A DNA stretch of 64,000 nt from Porodaedalea pini. Its lineage: Eukaryota; Basidiomycota; Agaricomycetes; Hymenochaetales; Hymenochaetaceae. The notes under the pieces were generated by a model. That model was not told where the DNA came from. It made no database searches and saw only the letters and a list, made by a program, of their open reading frames with translations. The position numbers and the translations under genes are program-made. This document shows positions 33,392 through 45,743 of the stretch, piece after piece (positions within the stretch are counted from its first letter, which is position 1; each line of letters opens with the position of its first letter). The stretch is from the NCBI GenBank assembly GCA_002794775.1, contig NBAY01000010.1, forward strand, positions 806,001 through 870,000, read 5' to 3'.

Positions 33392-36300
33392 CTACTTGCT
33401 ATTAGCATGACTCGCGTTCGAGCGCCCACTCGAGCTCCCAGATCTACTCAGCGTGCTGATCGACTGCTGATCAATGGGCTTGTAACTGTTCTCCATAGCT
33501 TTATCGATCTTTGCTCTGGGCACTGGTCCGTAACGTGTATCTGGAGTTATGGGAACGCCCTTACTGGACCGCAGCTTGTACTGGTGGTTACTGTAGTGCT
33601 TAGAACGAGATTCAGAAGACTCTGGCTGAGGCTCAGGCAGGCCTTCCTGTTCGCCTTTACTGCCAGCGGACACAGATGCTTCGGCTTCGGTGGCTGGCTT
33701 CTTCTGTTCCGCACTGACGCCTTCTACGCTCCTCTCTTTCTCCTTGCCTTTGGCTTCGTCATCCGCAGGCCCGGCATGCGTACTTGCAACGGATGCAGGT
33801 TTCTTTTTAGCAGATCCATTGGACTTCTGACTTCGAGCTACCGAGTCTCTCGAGGCCCTCCGCTTTCCTTTACGCCCGCCGTCCGCAGACCCTGCACTTC
33901 TCAGTGATGCTATCGACGGTGCCGTTGACAGTGCTCCCTGATGGGCAGATCGATCTCCGGAACTCCGACTTGAAGCTATGGAGCCCTCCCTCTTGGAATT
34001 AGAGGTATTAGAACGTCTGCTAAACAAACTTGCAGGTCTCGAGTTCTTCGTCTTGCTCTGCCTACTTGTTGTCGAGGCTGCGTCTGACTTACCAGCAACT
34101 GAGCCTGGGTTTGACCTATCCAATCCCATTACCAACGTCAATTGACAATTTCACATATCCATAAATGAATAAGAGAATTTCACAGACCTTCTGGAGGCGA
34201 TGCTTGACCTCCCGCTACCAGCGTAGTCAGTGACCGACACAACCCTGCTCATGAGCGCATTTAATCCAGGTTGAAGCAAGCACTGATGACTGGACGAATG
34301 CTTTGGACTTACGTTGGCTGTTTTCCAGACAATGAGTCTATACTTCCTGCTCGGCTGGCAGGAAGAGGAGTCTGACTGGGAGTCGGCGAGGGCGGACGAG
34401 AGTTATGTGCAGGAAGAGGCGCAGCAGCAGCAGCAGGAGGGGGAGGAGGTGTATGCGCACGTTCAGGGGGAGGAGTGGGAACATGTTCGGGTGCTTGGTC
34501 CACTACACTAGAAGGCCGAGATCGGTTTTCAGGTGCCCGTTCCGCGATACTGGGAGGCCGAGACCAATTTTCAGCTTCCCGTTCCGCTATACTAGGAGGC
34601 CGCGATTCATTTTCAGGTGCTCGTTCCACTATATTAGGAGACCGAGGCGCAGGTGAGGATGTTTGGTGGATTATACTAGGAGCCCGAGATGGAGGTCTAG
34701 ACGTTTCGTCCGCTATACTAGGGGTCTGAGATGCACGCGGAGACGGCCCTTCTACTATAGTAGGAGCCCGAGACGAGGGTTCACTAACAGACGGTGAATA
34801 TCTATGGTGTACGGGTGACGTTGTACCACTTTCCGCCAGTGCCCGTGGAATTGGCGCAAACGGTACAAGCTTGAGCCTACCGTTCGCCATGGTATATCCT
34901 GCCCTGACAGAAAGCACCATGAGCAATTTTGTCCTCCAGGAGCTTTGTTGAAGTATTTCAGTCTGTCTCTGCCAAAATGATAGATTCTCGAGTTCAATGT
35001 CCGAGTCTCCGGATCCTCCTCCACCTCTCAACCCTATTAGATCACAACTATGGGGAGTACAGTCGCTTTTCATGAACTTTTCGGAAGGAGTACTGATAAA
35101 CGGTCCTGTGTTTCTTGGAACAGAGGCAGATTTCTTGGTGGATGATTCAGTTTGGCCTCTCTTTCGACCTAAATTCCTTGATGTGGTGCTTCTGGAGCTA
35201 GAGGAGCTTGATTTGGAGGTTGGAACGGGTTTCCTAGAGGCTGGCTTGATATTAGAATACTTCGGGTCCAAAAACTTTTCCAGCAACAATGACACCGTTA
35301 GCTTATACATCGCATGCATAAACAAAGCAACAAAACAAACCTTATGACTCAGTGCATCTTTTGCTGTATACCTTTTTTTGTAGTCTAGATCTAACAGCTT
35401 CTCAATGAAGTCTTTCGCACCTGCGTCGTCTATATATATTTTTTAAACATTGTGGCGAGGCTTTTGTGAGAGATGCAGACTGACCCGAGTCCTTAGGGAA
35501 TGATGTCCAATCTATCCCTTTCTTAATTTTGTTCAAAGCATCCCGAGTGAAAATGTCGGTAGCCGCCAGAATTGGATTACTAGTTTCCCTGGCTGAAAAT
35601 GGGATGAGCCAGATCGAATCAGGCTTAAGTATGCACCTACAAACTCACATAAATCCTGGACATTGCTAGATTTAAATTTCCTAGATACCATGTCTCTCAC
35701 TTCTTTCGTTGTTATAAGCTGGAAAGGAAACTTCTTGCACAGTAATGCATAAGTAAGGACTCTGTATACGGCTCCGAATCAATCTCAATTGAAATGAGTT
35801 GAGAGGACTAGTAAACTTACCCGATGGCCCACATGTCTTGTGGTTTTCCCGTAATCTGCTTTTCCCAGAGCTCATATGCAACGTATTCTGTCGTTCCACC
35901 TGCAAAAATACACTTCATCAGGTCACTGTCAAGATCGACAGGTAGCGCTCTGGGGTTGCAACGTAAGTGCATTTCTCGCAAACACCAGTGGCATAGTTGA
36001 CGCACAAGCCAAGATCGCAAATGACTATCTCCGTCTTCTCGCTGTTTTTAAACAAAATATTCTCCAGTCTTTCAAATCAAATAGATTAGATGCGCACTGC
36101 ATCAAGGGTAAATATGTGACGTACTTTAAGTCGCCATGTACATAACCGACGACATTATGTATGTGGTCCGTTCCTTCTGCAACTTGTCTGCTCACCAAGA
36201 CAAGCAAATAATAAGCTTTAGTCATCTTAACCCTCATAGTAAAGTACCAGAACACGCGAAAACAACATGCCTTATGATGCTTCTTACGAAGTCCATCGAA

Positions 36301-36760
36301 AGGGGTCCCAAGTTTCTCAGCAATGACAGCAGTGTCCCGCCTGGGGCAAATTGAAACACGATAAAGTTGTAACGGGTACCCTGCACGTCTTCTGAGAATG
36401 AACATATTAAGTTAATCTTTATTCAGATTATAAAGTAGGAAAATACAGAGCAGTTAATGAACAAGCGCCCGTGAAAGATAGTTGGCGATGCGTACAATGT
36501 GCTCATGAGGTTTATCCTTCAGAGCCTTGAGAGCTTCGATCTCTGCGCCCACATCCATAGTGGTACCAGGATCGATCCTCTTTATGGCCACCAGTTCCTT
36601 GGTATGGACGTCTTCGTACTTCTGTGAATTAGAAGAAACATACCTATCTTGAGCAATGCAAATGGGAGAGAGGCGGTTTGAAATTAAAGAAAGCACCCAC
36701 CCAGACGGATCCTCCTTGTCCCTCTCCTAGCTTTTCTAACAACCTGTAGTGTGGAGGCAT
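33392..36760 (-). CDS. Divergent Ser/Thr protein kinase with long Ser/Pro-rich tail
   Basis: Starts MPPHYRLLEKLGEGQGGSVW (36760), a glycine-rich loop with GEGQGGSV. Then the kinase lysine in ELVAIKRI, Glu helix GAEIEALKAL, hinge region FQFAPGGTLLSLLRN, catalytic loop YVHGDLKLENILF, metal-binding CDLGLCVNY, and GGTTEYVAYELWEK with PQDMWAIGVLTYALL. The HRD Arg is Gly, DFG is DLG and APE is AYE, but Lys, Glu and both Asp are kept, so activity is possible. The lobe ends at DLDYKKRYTAKDALSHKF, followed by a disordered tail (from about 35260) with imperfect tandem repeats of RPPSIAERAPEN type (34500-34700) and a Lys/Ser-rich end. At least ten introns; splice sites were inferred by eye. Subfamily not identified. 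Confidence 0.8.
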
Positions 36761-37472
36761 GTTCTTTCTCGTAGAAGTCGACAGTTTCTTCTCGATGCGT
36801 ATTGAAAGAGTAAGTAGGATCTAAACTTTGTGTGCTGACTATTGGACCGTATTTTAAGACAAGGTGCTACGTTCATGATTTCGAGTGCAAAGTTGAGTGG
36901 CCTGCCAGGGGGTACCGACCAAAGGCAAAGCAGTGAAATGAAGGGTCTAACTCAGTAACGTCATTCTTCCCCTTTGGAAAGGTCCCGAAAGTTAGCAGCA
37001 TAGTATCCAATTGAATGATGCTTACTCTGGCACGGTCAAAAACGCCACAGATGAGCAATTAATCAAAAGTCTGGTCATTCCTTTCTGCTCATATGAGACG
37101 AGTCAATCCCGCTCCTTGCTACGTGACGCTACAATGGCCGATAGACAGGTCTCCGTAGTTAATCATCAGCGTGCATGCCACTCTTCGGGGAGTTGTTGAT
37201 GATCAGTCAAAGGTCGTAGGCAGTGTTTGTGATCTGAATCAACAAGGAATCATACTATAAGGCGATAGCTCATGCCGCTAATGAGATATCTCACTTATGG
37301 CATGCAACAAAACTGACTTGGCTTGCTTCCCAATTGTGCATAGTATTGTCTGCTAGAAGAGATCGGAACTCCAAATAAAGTAAGACAAGGTCAGAATCGT
37401 ACGGAGAGATACTAACACATATGGAGTACATCACAAAATGAAGATTGCCAGAGCACTCCCAGCAAGTCGATG
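36761..37472. other. Intergenic, no gene seen
   Basis: Lies between the 5' end of the kinase gene and the 3' end of RPC9 (both minus). It should contain the kinase promoter. Short frames have no motifs. Confidence 0.5.
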
Positions 37473-38271
37473 CTAATCGTTGTCACCCATCTCGAGGTCG
37501 CCCTCGACGCCAGCGCCAGCGCCCGTGTCGTCAAATTCTTCTTCGACACCCTCGCCTTCCTTCCAGCCTGGTCTGTCGTCATGCATCTCGCTATCATCGG
37601 GGCGCGCTGGAAAATTCTGAGAATCGACTCCTTCGCTTGGAAGAAACAGGGGTGTGGTCAAGGAGGAGCGAACGACGTGAAGAACGTCCTCCATTGTGTC
37701 ACCTAACCTGTCTTCGATTTCCTCCACAATCTAAGAGAGTATGAGACAGAGCTAGAGCGGATCGCGAGAGGCAACATACGACGTAGAGCTCGACGGGTTC
37801 TGTCGGTGCAAGGTTCACAATCTGCAGTTTCTCTGCCTTTGTGAGGTCGTAGTCATTGAGCCTACGCACGAGCTGTGTGATTGACTCTGGAGATTGGGAT
37901 TTCGTACACTGGTAGTCTGCAGTGAGATACTGAATCGCCTAGCATTCCATGGCCAGTCAGTTTTACAAACATAGCATTAAGCTAAAAGCATGCACACCTC
38001 GAACTCAACCGTCCTAAGATTCTCGCAGACGTCTTCCTGCAGAAGCATGCTCGCCTGACTTGAAGCAGACGTATCAACTACGCCCAGGGCTATTCGCTCT
38101 TCCTCCTCTTTCTTGATTCGAATCGCTGTCTTCTGGCGTGCCAGTTGTTCACTCTCGAGCTCCTTCAAGAGCGTTAGGACTTCATAGTTCGAGAGCAGCG
38201 CAGAGCGCGCAGAAACTACCTGGATGTCAAATTAGCTTGCATTACAAAGGACGCATGCACCATACCTCCAT
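37473..38271 (-). CDS. RPC9: RNA polymerase III subunit RPC9 (yeast Rpc17, CGRP-RCP family)
   Basis: Stalk subunit that pairs with RPC8 (Rpc25) and helps recruit TFIIIB for tRNA and 5S transcription in the nucleus. Four exons (38271-38266, 38219-37998, 37938-37780, 37730-37473) give 214 residues. The first exon is only ATG GAG. Hallmarks: SARSALLSNYEVLTLLKELE at the N-terminus, CENLRTVEFEAIQYL, then the HRDC-like helical domain with LNDYDLTKAEKLQIVNLAPT and PVELYVIVEEIEDRLGD. The acidic C-terminal tail (EEEFDDTGAG...DLEMGDND) is usual in fungal members. All splice sites are GT-AG and phases match. Confidence 0.92.
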
Positions 38272-38684
38272 TGACATACTGAGAAGACCTATAGCTATTT
38301 TACCTCCAAAACATTTGCATCGTCCCAGGAGTTGAGAGTCAAGACGGCGAAAATTGGGTTGCTTCTGATACAGTGATAGTCGCGCGAGTTTCTTACTATA
38401 AACATTTTGTTTGCTTCCGTCTTAAATTTGTTTCATGTGAACCGCTTGCATCATGGGCTCCAACTTAACGACTTTGGCGAACTTGAAGACGGGCCTCGCA
38501 CGCACTCTCAGACTCAAACCACCATGAAAGGCGGAGTTGAAGCTCTCGAACTACAGCTCGACCTGCCCAACAATCGCACGCGCTTTGAGCAGCTGCGGGT
38601 CCTAGTTTGTGAGCACGTCTCTACCGCCTTTTCTGTCAGAGCCCGGAGCTGACTACCAATGAAGTTGGCACACTTCTCAGGCTC

Positions 38685-39834
38685 TTGGTAGACACAGTCA
38701 GCCTCCCTGTCCTTCTCACCTATGATAAGAACAGGTTCAAGATGAAGATAGACACTGGTCGAACTGGCGCATGTAGACTTTGTATATATGTACCGAAGAC
38801 ACTGAAGGAGAACGAGATACCGTGCGGCGTAATTATGCACCTTAACGGAGGAGGCTGGACGATGTGAGTTATCTTGTTTTTGTAACGCGCCTTGTAACTG
38901 TAGAATTAAGGTTCTGTGTAGAGGTCGTCCAGAGACTGAGGCACCTCTTTGTCGCTATCTGGCAGACACCGTAGGCGTCATCGTGGTTGCTCCCGACTAT
39001 AGGAAAGCACCCAGTGAGTGGGTCCAAAGCTCCATGACGTTTTATTTTCCTAATGCTTCCGCAGGGTATCCATATCCCCACGCTTTGGAGCAGAACTTCC
39101 AGGTTGCGTCCTGGATAGCGAAGTTCGTCCCCTTTTTTCTATTTACCTTGCCCTCGTTTAGCTTACGTTTGAATACAGTGGTGGACTCTCTTCGGCTCTA
39201 AACAAATCGCGCGTTCCCAACGCATCCACTATCCGTATTGATCCCACGAGGATTGGCCTTTCGGGAGGAAGCGCAGGTTCGAACCTTGCCTGTGCACTCG
39301 CGACGCTTGCCATTTCGCGTCCGCTCCCCAACGGGGCCAAGTTCAGAGCTCAGGGCCTCCTTTATCCAGCGCTCAATCTTGCGGTCCCCTTTGACGAGAA
39401 ACTCTCGCGTGTCGACCCAGCCCATGGGCTTCCACGATGGATGTCGCGTTTCTTCCTAGTTCGTCCAATTCCGACTCCCGCAACTCAAGGAAAAGAGCTG
39501 ATCTTCTCATGAACAGCGCGCATACCTCCCTCCCCCTCGCCTTGCATCCGACCCGCACGTCTCACCCGCCCTCGCCCCAGACGCCATCGTGCGCCAACTC
39601 CCGCCGACCATCATTCTCACAGCAGCGTACGATTACCTCGCGCACGAGGCGGAGAACTTCGCGACGCGACTGAGCGACCTGAACGTTCCTGTGCGCAACC
39701 GCCGCTTCGAGGACGTCGGCCATGGGTTCGATGGCATCCCGACGCGTGACCGTGCGCAGCGCATGCTCAACTCGAAGGCGCGCGATGAGGCGTGGGGCAT
39801 GATTGCGGATGTCATGCGCGAGATGTTGATTTGA
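38685..39834 (+). CDS. Alpha/beta-hydrolase fold-3 (HSL-like esterase/lipase)
   Basis: Ester hydrolase of unknown substrate. Exons join as: ...LLTYDKNRFKMKIDTG, CRLCIYVPKTL, GVIMHLNGGGWTI (oxyanion HGG-like motif; the His is shifted), intron, GRPETEAPLCRYLADTVGVI and VVAPDYRKAP, intron, RYPYPHALEQNFQVASWIA, intron, GGLSSALNKS ... RIGLSGGSAGSNLACAL (nucleophile Ser in GGSAG), RFFL, intron (about 39457-39517), RAYLPPPRLASDPHVSPALA, LTAAYDYLAHEAENF (acidic member) and DVGHGFDG (His). The apparent frame break near 39510 disappears with the last intron. The first exon is unresolved: the true start lies upstream, between about 38400 and 38680, so the 5' end here is partial. Confidence 0.8.
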
Positions 39835-40276
39835 TGGTGTTGGAGTTCATGAATGTGATATGTTGCTTTCAAAACGAGCCTGTACAAATACCCAACGCCT
39901 CTTTTCGAATATGGACCTGTTGTAGGACACCTCATCGGACTTCAGTACAATGTCTATTGTCAATATCTTATTCGAAGGAGTCGACGTTCTTCTCGAGGAC
40001 TTTAAGACAGGCTTGTCATGTACATCTCAATTGGCGTATGGATCATCGGGCACTCCTAACAGAAAAGGGCGTAATTCGCTTAAATAACGTATAAGAAGCA
40101 GGCACGATACAAGTTAGGGGTACAGAACATTCAGGATAACCAAAGGGGTATAAAGCAGAGCCAAGATGGAAATGAAAATGGGAGTTACTTACTAGACACA
40201 GTAACAATTAAGAAGGGGGGGTATATCGTGAAAGCCGTGAAAGCCGTGAAATCGTAAGCATCGTGAGGAAGCATGT

Positions 40277-41521
40277 TCATCGGACTTCGTACGGGTGACG
40301 GGCGAGTTCGTCGTAAAGATCGGCAGGTATATCGCGCACGAGTGTGACGGCGATGCCGATGATAGGCTGCGCCTCAAGCGGAGGCAGTGTGCGCAGGAGC
40401 TTCATCGGGCTGCGATACTATGAACACCAATCGTATGGAAGAGAAGCGAAGACAGAGAAGCGCACCTTTTGCTGAGCATGAGCTCGTCCCGTATGAGAAG
40501 AAGCTGCGCGATGACGCAGAGCACGTTGAGATGCACACCGAAGGCGAGAAGGAAGTCCCAGAGTTGCAGCACCTGGTCGAGAGGCGGTGTGCACGCACAA
40601 AGGGTCATCACGGCTATGACAGATTTATTTAGAATATGTTTGTGAAATTGTGAAATAACCAATAACTGCGTACAGGGGAACGCATAGATTTCTGCAGAAA
40701 GCCGCTTCGAACGCAGGTGATCGAATAGCTCAGGATCTACAATCTTCAAGCAGCGGTCAAGAAGCTGCGCAACATCTTCAGTCTCCAAACCGATCAGAAA
40801 GAGAAGTGAACTGACCTTCAGACCGCGATGCACACCCTCCAACGTTTGCTGCACATAAAGCGGGCACGAATACTCGATGAAGCGCGCGAAGCAGAAGAAT
40901 GCGTCGAGCTCGGAGGGCAACGTGTACAGAAATGGCGCCGCTAACACGTTCATTCCCTGTACATATGTAAATGTGAGGGGTGCTGGGACAATGTGGTGTG
41001 CCTCGGCGCGTTCCAAACGTTCATGATTCCGCCAGACGAAGGCGTCGAGCAAGCGCACGAGCATGTCCTCGCGGACGCGTTCCTTGAAACCGCGGTCCGT
41101 TGCGAGTGTTCTGCATACACCGTAGATGAGTAACAAGATGAGATCTAATGCCTGCATTGGGCTGACCTGAACGTATCGTTCCGGATCTTCTCCTTGAATT
41201 CACAAGGGCCACGACCAACATAGCGCAGATATTTATCCGCAGACAGATTATCTACACTTAGAAGGATCTTCCACACCCGAGGGCGCAGACTTGGATCCTT
41301 GTTGTAGTTCAGCTTACCGGTTTAGAACAACATTATGGACGAGCGTGACTCACGACTGTGTATGGAATGCCGTCGACGAGGATGAGGCGGCGAAGCTTCT
41401 TGATACCCTCCTCGACGTGCTTGTCCGTTCGAGGTGCCGAGCCACTCAATTTTGGCTGGTTCAAGATACGATTGAAGGTCTTTGCTGCTCTTTGCGCATC
41501 TTCACCTGCCTGGTCGGCCAT
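40277..41521 (-). CDS. BUB2: BUB2, TBC-domain GAP of the mitotic exit / spindle-position checkpoint
   Basis: Subunit of the Bub2-Bfa1 GTPase-activating complex that holds back the small GTPase Tem1/Spg1 at spindle poles. Begins MADQAGEDAQRAAKTFNRIL (41521). Exons continue LNYNKDPSLRPRVWKILL, SADKYLRYVGRGPCEFKEKI, RNDTFR and TLATDRGF (catalytic Arg of IxxDxxR), ending the first TBC block. Then YVQGMNVLAAPFLY (glutamine finger YVQGMN), LDAFFCFARFIEYSCPLYVQ, LDRCLKIVDPELFDHLRSK, VMTLCACTPPLDQVLQLWDF, LNVLCVIAQLLLIRDELM, and a last exon SPMKLLRTLPPLEAQ...YDELARHPYEVR stopping at 40277. Open stretches between these blocks are introns. Tail-to-tail with the hydrolase gene on its left. Confidence 0.93.
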
Positions 41522-44139
41522 GGCGTCTGGAAGGCTGCAGGAAATGCGAGCCCAACGCGTCCTACTTTATCTCGTGATCACACGTGAGTCTCAGTTTATA
41601 ATGCCTACTGCTACTGCTACTCCAACCTACTCAACAACTACAAACGAAACACCGAAGCAGAGAAAGGGAAAGGAGATACGGTCGTGTCGCGTGAATGGCG
41701 TGTTATACTAGACGTGGTGAAATCGTGATGTGTAAACTAAAGGAGAACTAGAGGTGAAAGGATGAAGGTAATTCAGAGAAAAGCGGCATTTCGTCCGGGG
41801 GTCGACGGAACGAGAAATAGGCAAATTTAAGAAGGAGGATGAAATTGTTGGGGCGAAACCAGTCGTTAAATGCAAGAGGGAGAACACGATGGTGAAAGAG
41901 GCCATTGCGAATATGGGAAAAGAAGTTACACAAATTAAGGGTATGATGGACATCATGACTGGAACAAAGGGGGTCAGGACACCATGGGGCTAGGTTTCGA
42001 TTGTGCAGGTCGAGCACATTGAGCATGAGGCTCGCTGCTCGCGAAAGGACGATATGATGTATCCGCTTCTCAGGCGGGAGTTTCAGAAAGGGTCGGAGTG
42101 TTCGAGTTGGGTATAATATGAATGACTCGGGTTCCATGATGGAGCGATGACCACATAGATTGACTGTACACTTCTTCCACTCTTGTATGAGTGCAAGAGA
42201 AAAAAGCGCGGAGTGTTTCTGAATCGAATCTGGGATAGGTTCCGGATTGGGTGATGTGACAGCGTTTTTTGCGAGCTGGTCTGCTCTAGCATTGCCTAGG
42301 ACTCCCATATGTGAGGGGAGCCACTGGATGGTGATAGACGACGCTGGGTGATGAAGGGCCAGAAAAATGCTGCAAATTTGACGGAAAGTAATGATGAAGT
42401 TGGCATGTCTCCGATCTTCAGAGAAGATGAGTTGGGCGCTGTTTAGAGAATCGGTGACGACATGTATGTGGGCTGGGGCCTGATGGTGTTTGAGAAGCAT
42501 GGAGATACATTGTATGGCTGCGATGAGTGCTTCCTGCTCCTCGAACAGTATGTTCGAGTGAGAGTGTGCTGCTGAAGAAAAGACAGCAATTTCCTTTCAG
42601 TTATGCACAATGGAAAACCCGTGCCCACCGATGGGTGAGCCTTCATTGTCAGGAATGATGGATCTGTCTGTGAAGATAAAGAACTGAAAAGGTGGGGGAT
42701 GTAAGAAGAACACATTAAAGGAACAAATCACTTGTCTTCGAAGGTGAGAAGGGGAGATAGGAGTAAGGGTCAGACAAGAATGAAGTGGAATGAAAGTTGG
42801 ATAGGCTGTCTCTTTCTGTATTCGAATATGTGGAATCAAGTCTTGGATGAGATAACCAGTGGGATTTAATGGGTGTTTGGAAAAACTGTAGAATGAAAGT
42901 AGAAATTGTTTAGAAAGAAAATGAATAAATAGATTGAGAGGAGGGATGGAAAGAAATGATTCAACTATAGTAGGGTTAATCGAAGAGTGAAAGATCATAT
43001 GCAGGACATGGTGTTGAACCGGTAGGAGAATCTGGTTAATGAGTGAAGAGGTGGCAAACAGTACTGTGCCATAGATAAGGATGGAATGAATGAGACCGAA
43101 ATAAAGGAGATGTGCTTGTTGAAAATAGGTACCATTTTGGTTGGAAAAAAGAAAATAACATTGTCGTAAGGTAGAAAGGGCTTTGTTAGCCTGTGCTGTG
43201 AAGTGAGGTTTGGGGGATAAGTCATATGTAAAAGTGATGCCCAGCCAAACTAGTTGACTTTTGGGTCAAACAATTTGGTTGTCTGGGAGGCACAAGGTGC
43301 CTATTGAGGAAGATGAATCGTGAAGGAAAGGGTTGAAGTAAAAACAAGTGATGTGTGTGTCAGGGATGATATGAATAAGTTCAAGCAAATTGGGATCAAT
43401 GGAAAGGCCAATATTGCAAAAAAGAGAGGACAGAAATGTGAATTGATTACGAACATGGGTTAAATTGGTTGTAATGCTCAGAGAATGAGCAGGGAGCAGG
43501 TGGTCATCCATGTATGCCCTAAGTAGGCAATGGGCACCAAAATGAACATTGTAGGTGTTAATTACTCCTGAGGCAGTGAAAATGGAAATAAGAGGAGATA
43601 GTGGAGAACCTTGGGGAACACCCCAATTAGGTTTGATAAAAGGAGGGGAAAAGAAGTTGTTAAAATGTAGAGAAATGGGCCAGTTGTTAAGCCAAGCAGA
43701 AAGAACATGAATAAGATTTGACTGAATGCTGGATTGGATCAACTTGGAAAGAAGAAAGTAATGGGAGATGTTGTCAAAAAAACCTTGAATGTCAATAGTA
43801 AGGAGAGACATAATGAGATAGCGATAGTGTAGGTTGCAAGAGGAGGAGACTGGTTTGCGAGGGAGAATAAAGGGGTTGGAAGCAATTTCAGAAATAAGGT
43901 CATAGCATGCAGTGAGTGTGGACTTATGCTTGTGGCATCCGTGCTGTGCATCAGGAAGTAGATGGTGGGTTTCAAAAAAAGGCTGAAGTATGTTAAAAAG
44001 AATGCATTCAAAGAGTTTGCCAATAGTGTCGACCAAAGTAATTGGCCTGAAGGAACAAGGAACTGAAAAGTCAGAACGTTTCGGTTTGGGAATGAACATA
44101 ACCAAAGAAGTTTTGAATGAAAGCAGGAAATGTCCCAAC

Positions 44140-45520
44140 TGTCAGTGACAGACTATAGATACGCAAGAGGTAACCAGGTTGCGTGGAACTCAGTCAGAGG
44201 AAGGGGGAAGGGAGAGAGCAGTGAGCCAGGAGAGCTGACACAGCGCAAGGATAAGGAACAGCTTCTGGACATAGCCAGGTAGAATTGACCAGGTCGAAAC
44301 TAAGGGATAAGTACAGGAGGACTACCTACTTATATACCCTTCAGAGGCTGCACTGTAGAGCCATGCCGATCATCCCATCACTGCCAATCACTCCAGAAGC
44401 ACTCGAGAACTGGTTCCGACATGTACCAATCAGTACTGGACTGAATCCGATTGGTCCGGGTTCAAATCAGAACCTCACAATCATGTCAGCAACACGTTCC
44501 GAGACCTCCAAAAGCATACTGGAACGTACTGGAGATCTTATCTGGACAATTAGGGATGTGGTCACATGGAGCATACAGCCCAGATGTGTACCAGACTGCT
44601 GTCCGACGACAGGAGCCACATACCAATTGGACAATCTGAGTTCTGGTGGAGCGCTGGTATGGTTGGACATGATGCGGACGTTTTTTCCTCGTTATGATTT
44701 ATGTTTTTCCTATGTTCTTCTGATTCATATGCTCTTTATGCATACCTCTATGACCTATGACTTTCCTTTTGACTTCTCTATGTTTCAACTGATATGCACA
44801 TTATGCCCATATAGAAATTATTAACTGTAGATAGATCTTTGGACTTAGTATAAATATGCACCCCATGTCATAGGTAGAGAACAAGTCAGTTCTACCGCAG
44901 AGTCTCCCTCAGACAGGGTTACTTGAGTGCAATTTGTCTTAGTTCTCATAAACTTTGTAGTTGTTCCATCTTTATCTTGGCATCTCGTCTCTCAAAACCA
45001 TCTCTCGTCTCTAGCTCTGTAACTCGAACCTCGACGCTTGCAGTAATCACATTGTACCAGTGTTGATTCTCCATGTGTACCATCTCTGTACCAGTCAAGT
45101 GCAGACCCAACTGGAGTTTCCAACCTCAGTTCTCGATATCAACACATACCGACATGTACCAAAGCATACCAATGCGTACCGGTATGTCGAGTGATCTTAC
45201 CACAGTCAACCCCTAATCTCCCAGAGCATGCGATCACATCCCCAAAAGGACTGCTGATCCCAGACACCTCTAAGTCAGGATCTACAGCACACGGACCAGG
45301 GAATTAGCTACTACATAAGGATAGATGAAAGAACATCATGGAACTTCATGGAACATTAGCGTCATAGGATCAGTCAGCGAGTGATGAGAGTATGGGAAAA
45401 GGACATAATGGGTATGAGTAAGCTGACATAAGCGTGATTAGTAATGAATAGATAAGATATGATAAGATAAGATAGCAGGGAATGATAATAAAAATGAAAA
45501 TAATTAAATTGTCCATGACA
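44140..45520 (-). repeat. Solo LTR of the gypsy-1 family, reverse orientation, itself interrupted
   Basis: The ends are the reverse complement of the gypsy-1 LTR (TGTCAGTGAC ... GTCCATGACA), flanked by the 5-bp target duplication CCAAC (44135-44139 and 45521-45525). Without the 933-bp insertion and its duplication it is about 444 bp. The TATA region and primer 11-mer (AGGTCGAAACT at about 44291-44301) are still visible. No internal sequence, so it arose by LTR-LTR recombination. It lies within the LINE RT domain. Confidence 0.9.
44354..45286. mobile_element. 933-bp insertion with TG...CA ends, probably a solo LTR of an unknown element
   Basis: Starts TGTAGAGCC and ends GGATCTACA (6-bp inverted ends TGTAGA/TCTACA), flanked by GCAC (44350-44353 and 45287-45290). 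It lies inside the solo gypsy LTR. It has a TATA-like TATAAATA near 44850 and a run of GTACC/GTACCA words near 45055-45185. No protein motif. A solo LTR is the simplest reading; copia- versus gypsy-type cannot be decided. Confidence 0.65.
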
Positions 45521-45743
45521 CCAACTGAATGCACAAAGAAAAAAGGTCGGCAAAAAATTGGCCTTGAAACTGAACAAGAAGCTTAAGATGGGTGTAAGAA
45601 ATGTGGCTGTTCCCAGGGCTGGTCTTGGTGTCGATGCCCCATAGTGCCTCCAGGACTTGATCGATTGTGATGGTTACAGGCTGCACACAAGGTGGCAACT
45701 CCAGAAGGGACTATATTATGTTGATCACTGGGAAAAGGTGTCC

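Larger units (their letters stand above)
41748..45739 (-). pseudogene. LINE ORF2, RT and RNase H part
   Basis: RT: ...TIDQVLEALWGIDTKTSPG, then across the solo LTR MFIPKPKRSDFSVPCSFRPI, LVDTIGKLFECIL, QHGCHKHKSTLTACYDLI, IDIQGFFDNISHYFL, WGVPQGSPLSPLISIF and the active site RAYMDDHLL. RNase H: IFTDRSIIPDNEGSP (Asp), FEEQEALIAAIQ (Glu), VVTDSLNSAQLIF (Asp), WLPSHMGVLGNARADQLAKN. The C-terminus has CPDPLCSSHDVHHTLNLC, a possible zinc-binding CCHC. Stops and frame changes occur between blocks. Confidence 0.85.

Noticed and set aside
33407..33907. 166-codon plus-strand frame opposite the kinase tail
   Set aside because: Mirror of the low-complexity Ser/Lys-rich tail; no motif of its own.
39437..39673. 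Apparent frameshift in the alpha/beta-hydrolase near 39510
   Set aside because: An intron from about 39457 to 39517 (GT...AG, phase 0) joins RFFL to RAYLPPPR in frame, so the gene is not broken there.
40402..41157. BUB2 blocks joined by odd sequence in one long open frame
   Set aside because: The odd stretches are introns that happen to stay open; the conserved TBC blocks join at GT-AG sites.
44285..44824. 179-codon frame in the LINE region
   Set aside because: It crosses the border between solo LTR and the 933-bp insertion, so it is a chance fusion.
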